This document shows, piece after piece, positions 18,484 through 27,800 of a DNA stretch of 45,183 nucleotides. The DNA comes from Olavius sp. associated proteobacterium Delta 1 (lineage in GTDB: Bacteria > Desulfobacterota > Desulfobacteria > Desulfobacterales > JAFDCJ01), in contig CACVKW010001427.1 of the NCBI GenBank assembly GCA_902749685.1, positions 1 through 45,183 of the forward strand, in the 5' to 3' direction. How positions within the stretch are numbered: the stretch's first letter is position 1; each line of letters starts with the position of its first letter. The notes beneath the pieces were generated by a model. It had not been told where the DNA came from and did not search any database. It saw only the letters and a list, made by a program, of their open reading frames with translations. Both the position numbers and the translations under genes were made by a program.

Positions 18484-18719
18484 AGAAATCCTATTCATGC
18501 AGAAGTGTCCCTTCGAAAGAAGCTAGGTCTATAGAACCTGCGTTTTCAATTTAGAAAACAATTGACAATACACGCTAAAAAACCTATTGGTCCAACCAAA
18601 ATTCATCCTGATAAAATATATGATATCGTTGATTGGCTATATAGTTGATTCGTTAAATTGCCAAAACCAGTCATTGATTGACGGTGTCTGGAATTAATCC
18701 TGCTCAACGGGTTTGCCTT

Positions 18720-20270
18720 ATGACGGAATGGTTCATTATTAAGTGGCTTTTGGCGTTTTCGCCGATTGCGGTGGTTCTGGTTCTGATGATCTTTTTCAAC
18801 TGGAGCGGCAGCCGGGCCGGAGCTGCCGCCTGGCTGACGGCATTGATTGTGGGAATAGCTTTTTTCGGCGCACACCCCGAACTGCTGGCCTATTCCCAGA
18901 TGAAAGGCGTGCTGCTGTCCTTAAATGTGCTCTACATCATCTGGGCGGCCCTTTTGCTGTATAACGTCGTCAACGAAACCGGCGCCATCAGCGCCATCGG
19001 AACCGGTATTGAGCGTTTCAGCGGTGACAAATCGATCCAGCTGTTGATCTTCGGCTGGATTTTCAGCTCTTTTCTGCAGGGAGTGGCCGGCTATGGCGTG
19101 CCGATTGCCGTAGTGGCGCCGCTCTTGGTCGGGCTCGGCTTTTCGCCGGTGGTGGCCGTAGCGGTGCCGGCTATCGGCCACAGCTGGTCGGTGACCTTCG
19201 GCTCCATGGGGGCCTCATTTCAGGCCATGATGGCCGTAACCGGTCTCAGCTCGCAATATCTCGGGGCATGGTCCGCGATCCTCCTGGGGTTGGCAGCCTA
19301 TCTGTGCGGTATCTGTGCCGTCCATGTTTTCGGCGGCTGGAAAATGATCAAACACAGCGCTATTGCGCTGCTGGTGATCGGCACGACCATGGCCGGTGCC
19401 CAGTATCTGCTGGTGACAGCCGATATGTGGACCCTGGGCGGGCTGGGCGCCAGTCTGGCCGGACTGGTTGCCTGTCTGGCAGTAGCGCGCCTGAAAATAT
19501 ATAACAAAACCCAGCCGTCCGACGTAAAAAGCGATATGGGCCTGGGCTGGGCGCTTTCGGCCTACCTGATTTTAATTGTGATTGTATTTATGGGCGTCAT
19601 GTTCGATCCGCTGCGAAATATTCTGGGACAGGTTAAATTGTCCCTGGAATTTCCCCAGATAACTTCTCGTACGGGCTGGGTCGTTCCTGCCGGAAGCGGA
19701 AAAGCGATCAATATTTTCGGCCATGGCGGTGCACTGCTGGGGTATGCATCGTTTGTCAGCTATCTGGTATATACCGCCAAAGGATATTACAGCCGGGGCG
19801 CTCTGAAGCGAATTATTGCAAAATCCATCAAAAGCGGCGTTCCCACCAGTTTAGGAATCGTGAGCATGGTCTGTTTTGCCATGATTATGGACCACTGCGG
19901 CATGATCTATCTGTTGGCCGAAGGCATCAGCCGGGTTTTCGGCAGCCTCTATCCATTCTTTTCGGCCTGGATCGGTTTACTGGGTGCCTTTATGACCGGC
20001 AGCAACACCAACTCCAATGTGGTTTTCGGTGTTCTGCAGCAGCAGACAGCCGAGCTGGCCGGACTGAGCACCGCCATCATTCTGGCCGCCCAGACCACCG
20101 GCGGCGCCCTGGGAAGTATGATTGCACCGGCCAAAATCCTGGTCGGCTGCTCCACCGTCGGTCTGTCCGGCAAGGAAGGGCCGGTGCTGCAGGCCACGAT
20201 CCGCTACGGTCTGCTGATCACAGCGCTGATCGGTCTTTTTACGTTGCTGGTGGCGGTGGTATTTGGATAA
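18720..20270 (+). CDS. L-lactate permease family transporter
   Basis: This 516-residue polytopic membrane protein belongs to the lactate permease (LctP/LldP/GlcA) family. Visible family blocks include LNVLYIIWAALLLYNVVNETGA, SFLQGVAGYGVPIAVVAPLL (the conserved G-x-A-G-[YF]-G segment), IGHSWSVTFGSMGASF and a C-terminal MTGSNTNSNVVFG-x-LQQQTA with AQTTGGALGSMIAPAKI. It has about 12-14 membrane segments. Lactate is a standard electron donor for sulfate reducers, and import through this protein would feed the pathways encoded here. I place the start at ATG 18720; an in-frame TTG at 18678 is open but less likely. No clear ribosome binding site is seen for either. Confidence 0.92.
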   Translation: MTEWFIIKWLLAFSPIAVVLVLMIFFNWSGSRAGAAAWLTALIVGIAFFGAHPELLAYSQMKGVLLSLNVLYIIWAALLLYNVVNETGAISAIGTGIERFSGDKSIQLLIFGWIFSSFLQGVAGYGVPIAVVAPLLVGLGFSPVVAVAVPAIGHSWSVTFGSMGASFQAMMAVTGLSSQYLGAWSAILLGLAAYLCGICAVHVFGGWKMIKHSAIALLVIGTTMAGAQYLLVTADMWTLGGLGASLAGLVACLAVARLKIYNKTQPSDVKSDMGLGWALSAYLILIVIVFMGVMFDPLRNILGQVKLSLEFPQITSRTGWVVPAGSGKAINIFGHGGALLGYASFVSYLVYTAKGYYSRGALKRIIAKSIKSGVPTSLGIVSMVCFAMIMDHCGMIYLLAEGISRVFGSLYPFFSAWIGLLGAFMTGSNTNSNVVFGVLQQQTAELAGLSTAIILAAQTTGGALGSMIAPAKILVGCSTVGLSGKEGPVLQATIRYGLLITALIGLFTLLVAVVFG

Positions 20271-20394
20271 TTAGTTAGCGGTTATTAGTTATTGGTTCCG
20301 TGATTCATGCTTATTCGGCAAAAATGAATAATTCGTGATTATTCGTGTCAATTCGTGGCTAACAAATTAATAAGAGATTAAAATCATAATAAAA

Positions 20395-20565
20395 ATGCTA
20401 AATTATATCAAAAAGCATACACCCAATTTGCCAACCATTCTTCTGATTTTGATGCTTGTGGTCCCGTTTCTGCTCTATTATTTTGCCCGGGCCGGATCAG
20501 GCGCCGGTGTTAATTTATGCCTAGTGATAATGGGGGCTGTCATGCTGGTTGCAATGAAAAAATGA
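20395..20565 (+). CDS. Small two-helix membrane protein
   Basis: A 56-codon ORF runs from ATG 20395 to TGA 20565, downstream of the lactate permease. It has a basic N terminus (MLNYIKKHTPN), a first hydrophobic helix at about residues 12-30 (LPTILLILMLVVPFLLYYFA) and a second near 39-54 (VNLCLVIMGAVMLVAM), ending KK. The hydrophobic pattern and lysine caps argue for a real inner-membrane peptide, but the ribosome binding site is weak and I do not recognise the family. It may assist the permease; this is only inferred from position. Confidence 0.55.
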   Translation: MLNYIKKHTPNLPTILLILMLVVPFLLYYFARAGSGAGVNLCLVIMGAVMLVAMKK

Positions 20566-20692
20566 CGGTGAATCTCGACCCTCCTTTTCCACTTCCGCAT
20601 GCTTGCGCGGCATAGTCCCGCCCTTCAGGGACGACGACGGGTCCCACTTCCGCATTCCCGCTTTCCACTTCAAGCTTCCCACTTCCGAATTC

Positions 20693-22072
20693 TCATTGCT
20701 CGATCACCCTCATCGTTTTCCACTTGCCCTGATAAAATCGCCAAAAGGAGATCGCAGCCAGCTGGCAAAGAAAAAAGACGGTGCAGCCCCAGGCGTAATA
20801 GAGCCCCATACCAAAAATCTCGATACCAATATACACCGGCAGGATCATCCCGAAGATAGAGCTCAACCCAATGCTCCACATGATAAATTTGGTGTCGCCG
20901 GCGCCTTTGAGTACCGCCGTGCTGATCATATAGATTCCATCCAGCAGCAGATAGGCGGCCACGAACCGCAGCACCACGACACCCCTGGCCTTGATGGCTG
21001 CAAAGTCTGCAGTACTGAAATCCCGGGGACGGAAGAGTTCCAGCAGCGGTTGCGGAAAGACCAAATACAGCAGGACCAGTACGGAGATATACGATGCCAC
21101 GATGACCATGGTCGATCTGGCAGCCGCGACGGCTTCACCCGGTCGATTGCGACCCAGGGCCTGCCCCACCAGAGTGCTGGTACCAAGTGCAAATCCCATC
21201 AAAGGTCGAAACGATACGGAATCCAGGGATATGGCAATATTGGTAACTGCAAGCTCCGGTTTGCCGATACGCCCTACCATGAAAACAAAAAAGACAAACG
21301 CAAATACATCCAGGCTGAACTGCAGCGAGCTGGGCACACCGTACCGCAGCAACCGCCGGAAAAGATCGGCATCAAAAGCATGATTGTTGAATACCTCAAA
21401 AATATGGTTGTTTTCACGGGTGAATACGAATAAGCCGAGCAAGACTGCGGCGGTTGTCCAGGAAATAACGGTCGCAATTCCAGCTCCCAGAATACCCAGT
21501 TCCGGGAATATCCAAATCCCGTTGATCAGGGCATAATCCAGCGGGACATTCAAAAACATGGCGAATATGTATATTACCATCACCGGTCGGGTAACGCCGC
21601 GGCCGGTGAAAAAACTGGAAAAGCTCATACCGACAATGTGAATGCCCGCACCCAGACAAAGAACCCTGAAATAGGTTATCTCGAGCTGCTGCACTTCCGC
21701 CGGATGACCGACAAGGCGGAAAAGCGGACCACCGATAAAGGAAATGCCCACCATGATCAGCCAGGCGGCAAGTGCAAAATATATGGCTTGCCACAAGGCG
21801 CTGCCCACCCGGGTCAAAACGCCGGCTCCGGTATACTGTGCGATAATGACATTGCTGTATCCGGCTGTGTCGGCAAAAAAAGCGATAAACACAAAGGCGA
21901 TAATAGCCGCCGGCAATGCAGCAGCGATGGCATCGATGGAGTAATTGGCCAGAAACACCCGATCCGTGAATGACATCACCACGGTGGTGGTCATGCTGAT
22001 CACCAGCGGCAGGCTGACCCGCAGCACATCGCGGTAGCTGTTTGGCGGGTTGACGGTACCGGATTGGGGCAT
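20693..22072 (-). CDS. MATE-family efflux transporter
   Basis: The 459-residue protein is a multidrug and toxic compound extrusion (MATE) transporter. It begins SYRDVLRVSLPLVISMTTTV followed by FTDRVFLANYS, the usual first helix and loop, and about twelve hydrophobic segments follow, in two halves. The second half carries SVSFRPLMGFALGTSTLVGQALGRNRPGEA, the hallmark G-x-x-x-L-V-G-x-x-x-G-x-x-x block that recurs in both MATE halves (first half: NVIIAQYTGAG). It exchanges drugs or metabolites for H+ or Na+. It stands alone between foldback-rich spacers. AGGTAGAATT precedes the ATG. Confidence 0.93.
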   Translation of the reverse strand: MPQSGTVNPPNSYRDVLRVSLPLVISMTTTVVMSFTDRVFLANYSIDAIAAALPAAIIAFVFIAFFADTAGYSNVIIAQYTGAGVLTRVGSALWQAIYFALAAWLIMVGISFIGGPLFRLVGHPAEVQQLEITYFRVLCLGAGIHIVGMSFSSFFTGRGVTRPVMVIYIFAMFLNVPLDYALINGIWIFPELGILGAGIATVISWTTAAVLLGLFVFTRENNHIFEVFNNHAFDADLFRRLLRYGVPSSLQFSLDVFAFVFFVFMVGRIGKPELAVTNIAISLDSVSFRPLMGFALGTSTLVGQALGRNRPGEAVAAARSTMVIVASYISVLVLLYLVFPQPLLELFRPRDFSTADFAAIKARGVVVLRFVAAYLLLDGIYMISTAVLKGAGDTKFIMWSIGLSSIFGMILPVYIGIEIFGMGLYYAWGCTVFFLCQLAAISFWRFYQGKWKTMRVIEQ

Positions 22073-22163
22073 AATTCTACCTGTTTATCGGAAAATACGA
22101 GAGGTACGCAAGGTCTTTATCCCTTCTAAGAAACCACATTTAAAAGCGAACCGCAGATCCGCA

Positions 22164-22280
22164 GAATATCGAATAACGAATGTCGAAGGATGGAATCGCT
22201 TCGCTCAGTCATTTTTTTATGAAATAGACCGAATACATTCCTTCGAAATTCGACATTCATTATTCGATTTTCGATATTCG
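22164..22280. repeat. Foldback element between MATE gene and metF terminator
   Basis: The arm GAATATCGAATAACGAATG (from 22164) recurs as an imperfect inverted copy at 22249-22280. The loop holds the core GGATGGAATCGCTTCGCTC (22188-22206), which recurs in other gaps at 24725 and, reversed, at 29791. No gene lies in the gap 22073-22355. Confidence 0.7.
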
Positions 22281-22355
22281 CTTTTTCAAAGTCTCTTATA
22301 TCAAAATAACTGCCCATCCCTGGACGCGGCCGGGTTGACAGCTAAGTTCATCTCA

Positions 22356-22394
22356 TAAAAAATCCCCGTCCACAGGTTGGATGGACGGGGATTT
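22356..22394 (-). terminator. Strong terminator of the hdrA-met cluster
   Basis: A 13-bp perfect stem (AAATCCCCGTCCA / TGGACGGGGATTT, 22360-22372 and 22382-22394) is followed on the minus strand by a run of T. It stands 67 bp beyond the metF stop codon. Confidence 0.9.
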
Positions 22395-22460
22395 AAAACT
22401 ACAGAATTATATACTAATTCGATTATCTAATAAAGAATAACAAATAACTTCCTTTTTCAC

Positions 22461-23393
22461 TTAATTCACGCTGGGTCGGGGATAAAGTCCGGCGGCTTCG
22501 ACGATCTCCGGCACTTTCTCTTCCCATTCAATGGCCATGATGTGAAATCCTTTGACCCCTTCGCACTCTTTGAGACGCTCGATGGACTCGATGCAGATCT
22601 TAATCCCTTCCGCGGCCTGTTTGCCCTTTTCGACGCCCTGCAGACGCTTGATGACCTCATCGGGCACATCCATGCCGGGCACTCTTTTTTGCATATACTT
22701 GGCCATGCCGACACTTTTCATGGGCGTCAGTCCGGCCAGGATGTAGCATTTTTCGTGCAGGCCGCGCTCCCGCACCCCTTTCATCCATTCTTCGAATTTA
22801 TCGAGATTGTAGATGCACTGGGTCTGGATAAATTCCACACCGGCGGCGATCTTTTTGGCCAGGCGCGGAACCCGAATCTCAAATGGGTCGGCAAAGGGAT
22901 TGGCCGCCGCCCCCACAAACATCTTAACCGGTCGATCCAGATCATCACCACCCAGGAATTTAGCCTCATCCCGCATCAGTCTGACCATTTGAATCAGCTG
23001 CATGGAATCAATGTCATGCACATTCTGCCCATTGGGATTATCGCCAAAGCTCTGATGGTCACCTGAAAGACACAGGATGTTGTTGATATCAAATGACGCC
23101 GCCCCCAGGATGTCACTTTGCAAGGCAATGCGGTTGCGGTCCCGGGTCACCATCTGCAGCACCGGCTCCAACCCGTTGAGCTTCAGCCGAATACAGGCAG
23201 CCAGGCTGCACAAGCGGGTCATGGATGTTTGATTGTCGGTAATATTGATGACATCCACATGGTCTTTGATCAGCTCCGCTTTCTCAAGGATGGGCTCGGG
23301 TTTGCTACCCCGCGGTGGTCCGCACTCAGAAGTTACGGCATAATGACCTTCGCTTAAAATCTTTTCGAGTTTGCTCGCTGTATTTACGCTCAT
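22461..23393 (-). CDS. metF: Methylenetetrahydrofolate reductase catalytic subunit (MetF)
   Basis: The product of about 310 residues is the TIM-barrel MetF, which interconverts methylene- and methyl-tetrahydrofolate with FAD, a step of the Wood-Ljungdahl methyl branch. Recognisable segments are HYAVTSECGPPRGSKPEPI near the N terminus (T-x-E-x-x-P), VINITDNQTSMTRL, LQMVTRDRNRIALQSD (T-x-R-D-R-N), ILCLSGDHQSFGDN (L-x-G-D-x) and VEFIQTQCIYNLDKF (Q-T-Q). I chose the ATG at 23393 because it overlaps the metV stop by four bases and follows GGGAGGATG; a longer in-frame extension would intrude into metV. It is the short MetF type that works with MetV and an HdrA-MvhD partner in acetogens and sulfate reducers. 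Confidence 0.93.
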   Translation of the reverse strand: MSVNTASKLEKILSEGHYAVTSECGPPRGSKPEPILEKAELIKDHVDVINITDNQTSMTRLCSLAACIRLKLNGLEPVLQMVTRDRNRIALQSDILGAASFDINNILCLSGDHQSFGDNPNGQNVHDIDSMQLIQMVRLMRDEAKFLGGDDLDRPVKMFVGAAANPFADPFEIRVPRLAKKIAAGVEFIQTQCIYNLDKFEEWMKGVRERGLHEKCYILAGLTPMKSVGMAKYMQKRVPGMDVPDEVIKRLQGVEKGKQAAEGIKICIESIERLKECEGVKGFHIMAIEWEEKVPEIVEAAGLYPRPSVN

Positions 23394-24058
23394 TGCTGCA
23401 CATCCTCCCTGACTACTTTTCTGGGGCCGCCGGCCCTGTCGGTTGACCAGTCTTTGATGGGACAAAGGGTTTCATATTGGTCGAGTTTATCCAAGGCATT
23501 CATTCGATCGACGATCAACTGCCAGGCACAATCGACCTCGGCATTGATTTCGCATTTGCCGGCGGTCGAGCCGCCGCAGGGGCCGTTAAACAGACGCTTG
23601 GCACAGCGCGCAACCGGACAGATACTGCCCGTCGTCGCCAGGATACACTGTCCGCAGCCCTGGCAGCGCTCCGTCCAGAGTCCCCGTTTTTCGGTGGCGC
23701 CCATAAAACAGGTGTTGACCCCCGGATATATCATGGTGGAAGGATACTGTTCAGCCGTAAACTGAACGCCGACACCACAAGCAAGGGAAAGTACGGCATC
23801 ATATTGATCGATGATGTCACGAATCTCCTCAACGTATTCCTGATCACACTGGCGCTCCAGGGTAACTTCATCGATCTTGACCTCATTTCCCTGGTTCTGT
23901 GCATTCATCCGCAACGCTGACGCCAGAACCTGAACTTCTTTCTTGCCCCCTGCTTCACAGACCGTAACGCATTCATTGCAACCCAGTACCAGGATGTTTT
24001 TGTGATCTTTGAGGTACTCGATAATCTCCTCAACCGGTTTTCTATCTGCAACTATCAT
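23390..24058 (-). CDS. metV: MetV, iron-sulfur subunit of methylenetetrahydrofolate reductase
   Basis: This 222-residue protein matches MetV, the small cysteine-rich partner of MetF. The N-terminal part (NILVLGCNECVTVCEAGGKKEV) has a C-x2-C-x3-C set; the C-terminal part has CQGCGQCILATTGSICPVARCAKRLFNGPCGG with many cysteines, the ligands for zinc and Fe-S clusters that carry electrons to the MetF flavin. GAGAGGTCTGTTCA precedes the ATG. It overlaps metF by four bases and lies 158 bp after mvhD, a gap filled by a foldback element. In the acetogen Moorella the homologous MetVF works in a complex with HdrA and MvhD. Confidence 0.92.
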   Translation of the reverse strand: MIVADRKPVEEIIEYLKDHKNILVLGCNECVTVCEAGGKKEVQVLASALRMNAQNQGNEVKIDEVTLERQCDQEYVEEIRDIIDQYDAVLSLACGVGVQFTAEQYPSTMIYPGVNTCFMGATEKRGLWTERCQGCGQCILATTGSICPVARCAKRLFNGPCGGSTAGKCEINAEVDCAWQLIVDRMNALDKLDQYETLCPIKDWSTDRAGGPRKVVREDVQQ

Positions 24059-24094
24059 TGAACAGACCTCTCTATAGTTTGGTTAAAAAGTTTA

Positions 24095-24211
24095 TTGGTT
24101 GATTGGTTGATTAGTTGAGAGTGGCTATATAAACTATCAAATCTGTGATGAGATTAAAAAACGAAAGTTTCCTTTAAACTAATCAACCATTAAACTAATC
24201 AACTATTCAAC
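24095..24211. repeat. Foldback element between mvhD and metV
   Basis: TTGGTTGATTGGTTGATTAG (from 24095) is mirrored by an imperfect inverted copy with ACTAATCAAC units at 24176-24211. The arms are built of short repeated words. It fills the mvhD-metV gap within the operon and would fold in the mRNA. Confidence 0.75.
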
Positions 24212-24216
24212 TAAAA

Positions 24217-24648
24217 TTATGCCGCCTTATTTTTGGCCGATTTGAGCGGGTTGGGACCGAGCTCTTTTATTTCAGCGGTAAAATCCGTGGCGTACTGGGC
24301 AAAGCGCGGACCTTCACTGGATGACAGATTAAACATCTTCGCCCGCTCGCCGCCGACACCGATGGTATCCAGAATCTTCCGGGCCTGCTCGACCCGTCTG
24401 CGGGCCATCAGATTGCCGGTGTTAAAATGGCACTCGCCTTCCAGACATCCAATTACGCATGCACCGTCTGCGCCTTTTTCCAAAGCACGCAAAATGTGAA
24501 TAACATCAACCTTTCCGCTGCATGGAACGCGAACGATTTTGATGTTCGTCGGGTACTGCAATCGCATCGAACCTGCCAGGTCCGCTGCCGTGTAGCCTCA
24601 GAAATTGCAGCAAAATGCAATAATGATCGGCTCAAAATTTTCGCTCAT
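24217..24648 (-). CDS. mvhD: MvhD-like electron-transfer subunit, selenoprotein
   Basis: The gene starts at ATG 24648 (GAGGGGAAACT upstream) and reads through an in-frame TGA at 24600-24598, giving 143 residues. The N terminus reads MSENFEPIIIAFCCNF-U-GYTAADLAGSMR, where U (residue 17) stands at the position of a cysteine in the usual MvhD motif CCN-x-C-GY-x-AADLAG. Downstream are VRVPCSGKVDVIHILRAL and GCLEGECHFNTGN, the other [2Fe-2S]-binding blocks of the family. MvhD passes electrons to HdrA; in MetVF-associated clusters it links HdrA to its partner enzymes. A plain ORF scan gives only the 116-residue C-terminal part. The stem-loop after the TGA supports recoding. Selenocysteine in this family is known from archaea and deltaproteobacteria. 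Confidence 0.92.
24566..24600 (-). promoter_or_regulatory. Candidate bacterial SECIS element of mvhD
   Basis: After the TGA (24600-24598) and 11 nt, AGCGGACC-TGGCA-GGTTCGAT can form a hairpin with seven of eight pairs (one G-A mismatch, one G-T pair). The loop begins 19 nt past the TGA, close to the 17 nt in E. coli fdhF, as needed for SelB binding. Confidence 0.65.
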
Positions 24649-24876
24649 AGTTTCCCCTCATAAAATAAAATGCCTAACCGGACAAGCCGGAATTGAAAAT
24701 TGAAGATTGCAAATTGAATATTTATGGATGTCGCTTCGCTCCGTCCTTATCAAAAGTCGAAAGAATTCCTTATTCAGATCTCAATATCGCTCCCATCCTC
24801 TAACGCTATGCACCAGGCGCTCTACCCTTTCATTCCGACTTCCGCATTGCCGCTTCCGCAATCCACATTCCGACTT
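24649..24876. repeat. Low-complexity intergenic spacer between hdrA and mvhD
   Basis: This gap holds CCGGACAAGCCGGAATT (24677-24693, found inverted at 44470-44484), AATTGAA-type repeated words, the shared core GGATGTCGCTTCGCTCCGTC (24726-24745), and CTTCCGCATT-type words around 24838-24870. I see no gene. Confidence 0.5.
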
Positions 24877-27800
24877 CTAAAGGACTCCTTCCAGCAGCGC
24901 CTCCACCTTGCACAGGATCTGGTCATCTTCGTACCAGTTCAGCTGAATGGCTTTGGCCGGACACTCGGCGCAGCAGATGCCGCAGCCGTGGCACAGGGCC
25001 TCATCGATTTCACTGACACCGTCTTCATTGATTTTGGGCACTTCGTAGGGACAGGAGCGTACACAAATGAGACAGCTGGCACATTTATCGGCCTCCACCG
25101 TGGCGGTAACCGCCGACAGCGTCAGATTGGCCTGGGACAGGAATGTAATGGCCCGGGCAGATGCAGCGTAGGCCTGGGCAATCGTTTCCGACAGCAGCTT
25201 GGGACTGTGGGCCGTGCCGCACACGAAAATGCCCTCGGTGGCCATATCCACCGGTCGCAATTTGACATGGGCCTCCATGAAATAGCCTTCCGGGGTGCGG
25301 GCCAGCTTGACTATCGAAGAAAGCTCCTCGGTGTCTTCAGCCTGCATTCCGGCGCTGAGCACCACAAGATCAGCCGAGGTTTTCACTTTGCGATTGAGAA
25401 TGTGATCGCTGAAAGTGACTTCCACGCCGTCGGCGGAGGAGTCCACCACCGGCGGATCTTCGGCATCGTACCGGAAGAAGAACACACCTTTTTTACGAGC
25501 CTCCGTGTAATAGTCCTCCAGCAGACCGTAGGTACGGATATCCCGGTAAAGTACATATACGTTCATGTCGGGATTGATCTCTTTTAAATGCAGTGCATTT
25601 TTGACGGCCGTCTGGCAACAGATCCTGGAGCAGTTTGGATTTTCCTCGTTGCGGGACCCGACACACTGAATCATGACCGCGGTCTGGGGATCACCGATCT
25701 CGTCATTTTCCATCTGGGCGGCCAGTTCCAGCTGGGTCATTACCCGGTCATTCCGGCCGTATTGATATTCATCTTCTTTGGGTTGATATTCGTGGGCGCC
25801 CGTGGCCAGGATAACTACTCCGTGATCAATTTTGCGCTGAAGCATTTCCGGACCCACCAGGATTTCGGTGGTAAAATTACCTTTAAACCCGGCGAACCCG
25901 ACGATCAAGGCATTGGTCAGCGTCTGAATTTTGGCGTGGCCGGATACCTTCGAAACCAGTTCAGCCAGGTAGGGTTCAACTTTGGCGCCTTCGATGGTGG
26001 CCGTCAGCCGCGTGGCCAGACCGCCCAACTCGGCTTCTTTTTCCACCAGGACCACCTCGTAGCCCTGATCGGCCAATCCCAGGGCGGCATTCATACCCGC
26101 CACACCGCCGCCGATCACCAGGCCCCGCTGGATAACCGGAATCTTCTTTTCTTCCAGGGGATGGAGCGTTCCGGCGCGGGCCACCGACATGCGCACCAGG
26201 TCCTTGGCCTTGCCGGATGCTTCCTCGTTGGAATCGGAGTGGACCCAGGAGTCCTGGTTGCGGATGTTGGCCATTTCAAACAGGTATTTGTTCAAGCCGC
26301 AGGATTCCATGGTGTCCTGGAAAATCGGCTCATGGGTTTTGGGACTGCAGGCAGCCACCACCACGCGGTTTAATTTCTGCTCTTTGATAATTTCCTTCAT
26401 CTGATTCTGTGAATCCTGCGAACAGGTGAATAGATTCTGAGTAGAATAAACCACATTGGGCAAACTCTTGGCATATTCTTCCACCCCCGCCACATCCACC
26501 ACACTGGAGATATTGATGCCGCAGTTGCAGACAAATACGCCGACTCTGGGCTCCTCGCCGGTCACATCGATTTGCTCCGGAACCTCGACGCTGCGCGTTA
26601 GTGTGTCGCGGGCGACAGCCAGTCGCGAGCCGGCGGCACACGCGGCGGCACTGGCTTCAATGATCGAACTGGGGATGTCTTTGGGTTCCTGGAATACCCC
26701 GCAGGCATAAACTCCGGCCCGGGCTGTCTCTACCGGCGCAAATGGGTGGGTTACCGCAAAATTGGACTGATCCAGCTCTACTCCGAGTTTGCCGGCCATG
26801 GCAACCGTGGATTGCGGGACCTGGAGACCCACCGAGAGCACCACCATGTCAAACTCTTCAATCTGAAGCTGACCGCTGTCATCCATATAGCGTAGACTCA
26901 GATTACCGGATTCGCCCACTTCATCCAGCGAATGAATGCGGGATTTGACGAAGCGGATGCCGGCATCTTTGGCGCGGTTGTAATATTTTTCGTAATCCTT
27001 GCCAAAGGTTCGAATATCCATATTAAACACGACGCAGTCCAGATCACCTTCAGCATGTTCTTTGGCAATCATGGAGTCCTTGCAGGCGTACATGCAGCAG
27101 ACCGATGAGCAATAGCCATTGCCGCATTGATTGTTATCCCTGGAACCGACACACTGCAGCCAGGCTATTTTGGCGGGCTCCCGGTCATCCGAAGGCCGCT
27201 TGAGGTGCCCCATGGTGGGACCCGAGGCACTCAACAGCCTTTCAAACTCCAGACTGGTGACGACATTGGGGCTGGTTTTGTAGTGGTATACGTTTTCCAG
27301 GTGGCTGGGGTCATAGGGTTCACTGCCGGGGCACAAAATTACGGATCCGACATCAAGCTCAAGGATTTCTTCCTGCTGGCTGTGATCAATGGCATTGGCC
27401 AGACAGGCATCCACACACTGGTAACATTCACAACAATAACCACAATTTAAGCAGCGGGCCGCTTCCTGCTGCCCGGCGGTTTCTTCATAGCCCAGTTCGA
27501 CTTCGCTAAAATTGCCCTGGCGTTTTTCAACCGGCAGCTCCGGCATCCGGGCGCGCGGCATCTGGGGCTCATCATCGGGAACCGGCCGGTAACAGGGATC
27601 GTCATATACGATGGGTTCGCGCCCTTCGGCCATGTCACGATCTTCCACATAGCGCAGGATGGATTCGGCGGCCTCCTTGCCGGCACCGATGGCACCAATC
27701 GCCACCCAGGGGCCGGTTTGCAGGTCACCGCCGGCAAAAACGCCCTCACGCTCGGTGGCAAACGTCACCGAATCGACGTCGGTGGTTCCCCAGCGTGAAA

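Noticed and set aside
20603..21433. 276-codon plus-strand ORF over the MATE gene
   Set aside because: Its sequence is rich in His, Gln and Gly without any domain; the opposite strand encodes a clear MATE transporter.
24724..26373. Long plus-strand ORFs opposite hdrA
   Set aside because: They are antisense shadows of a GC-rich gene whose minus-strand product has clear domains.
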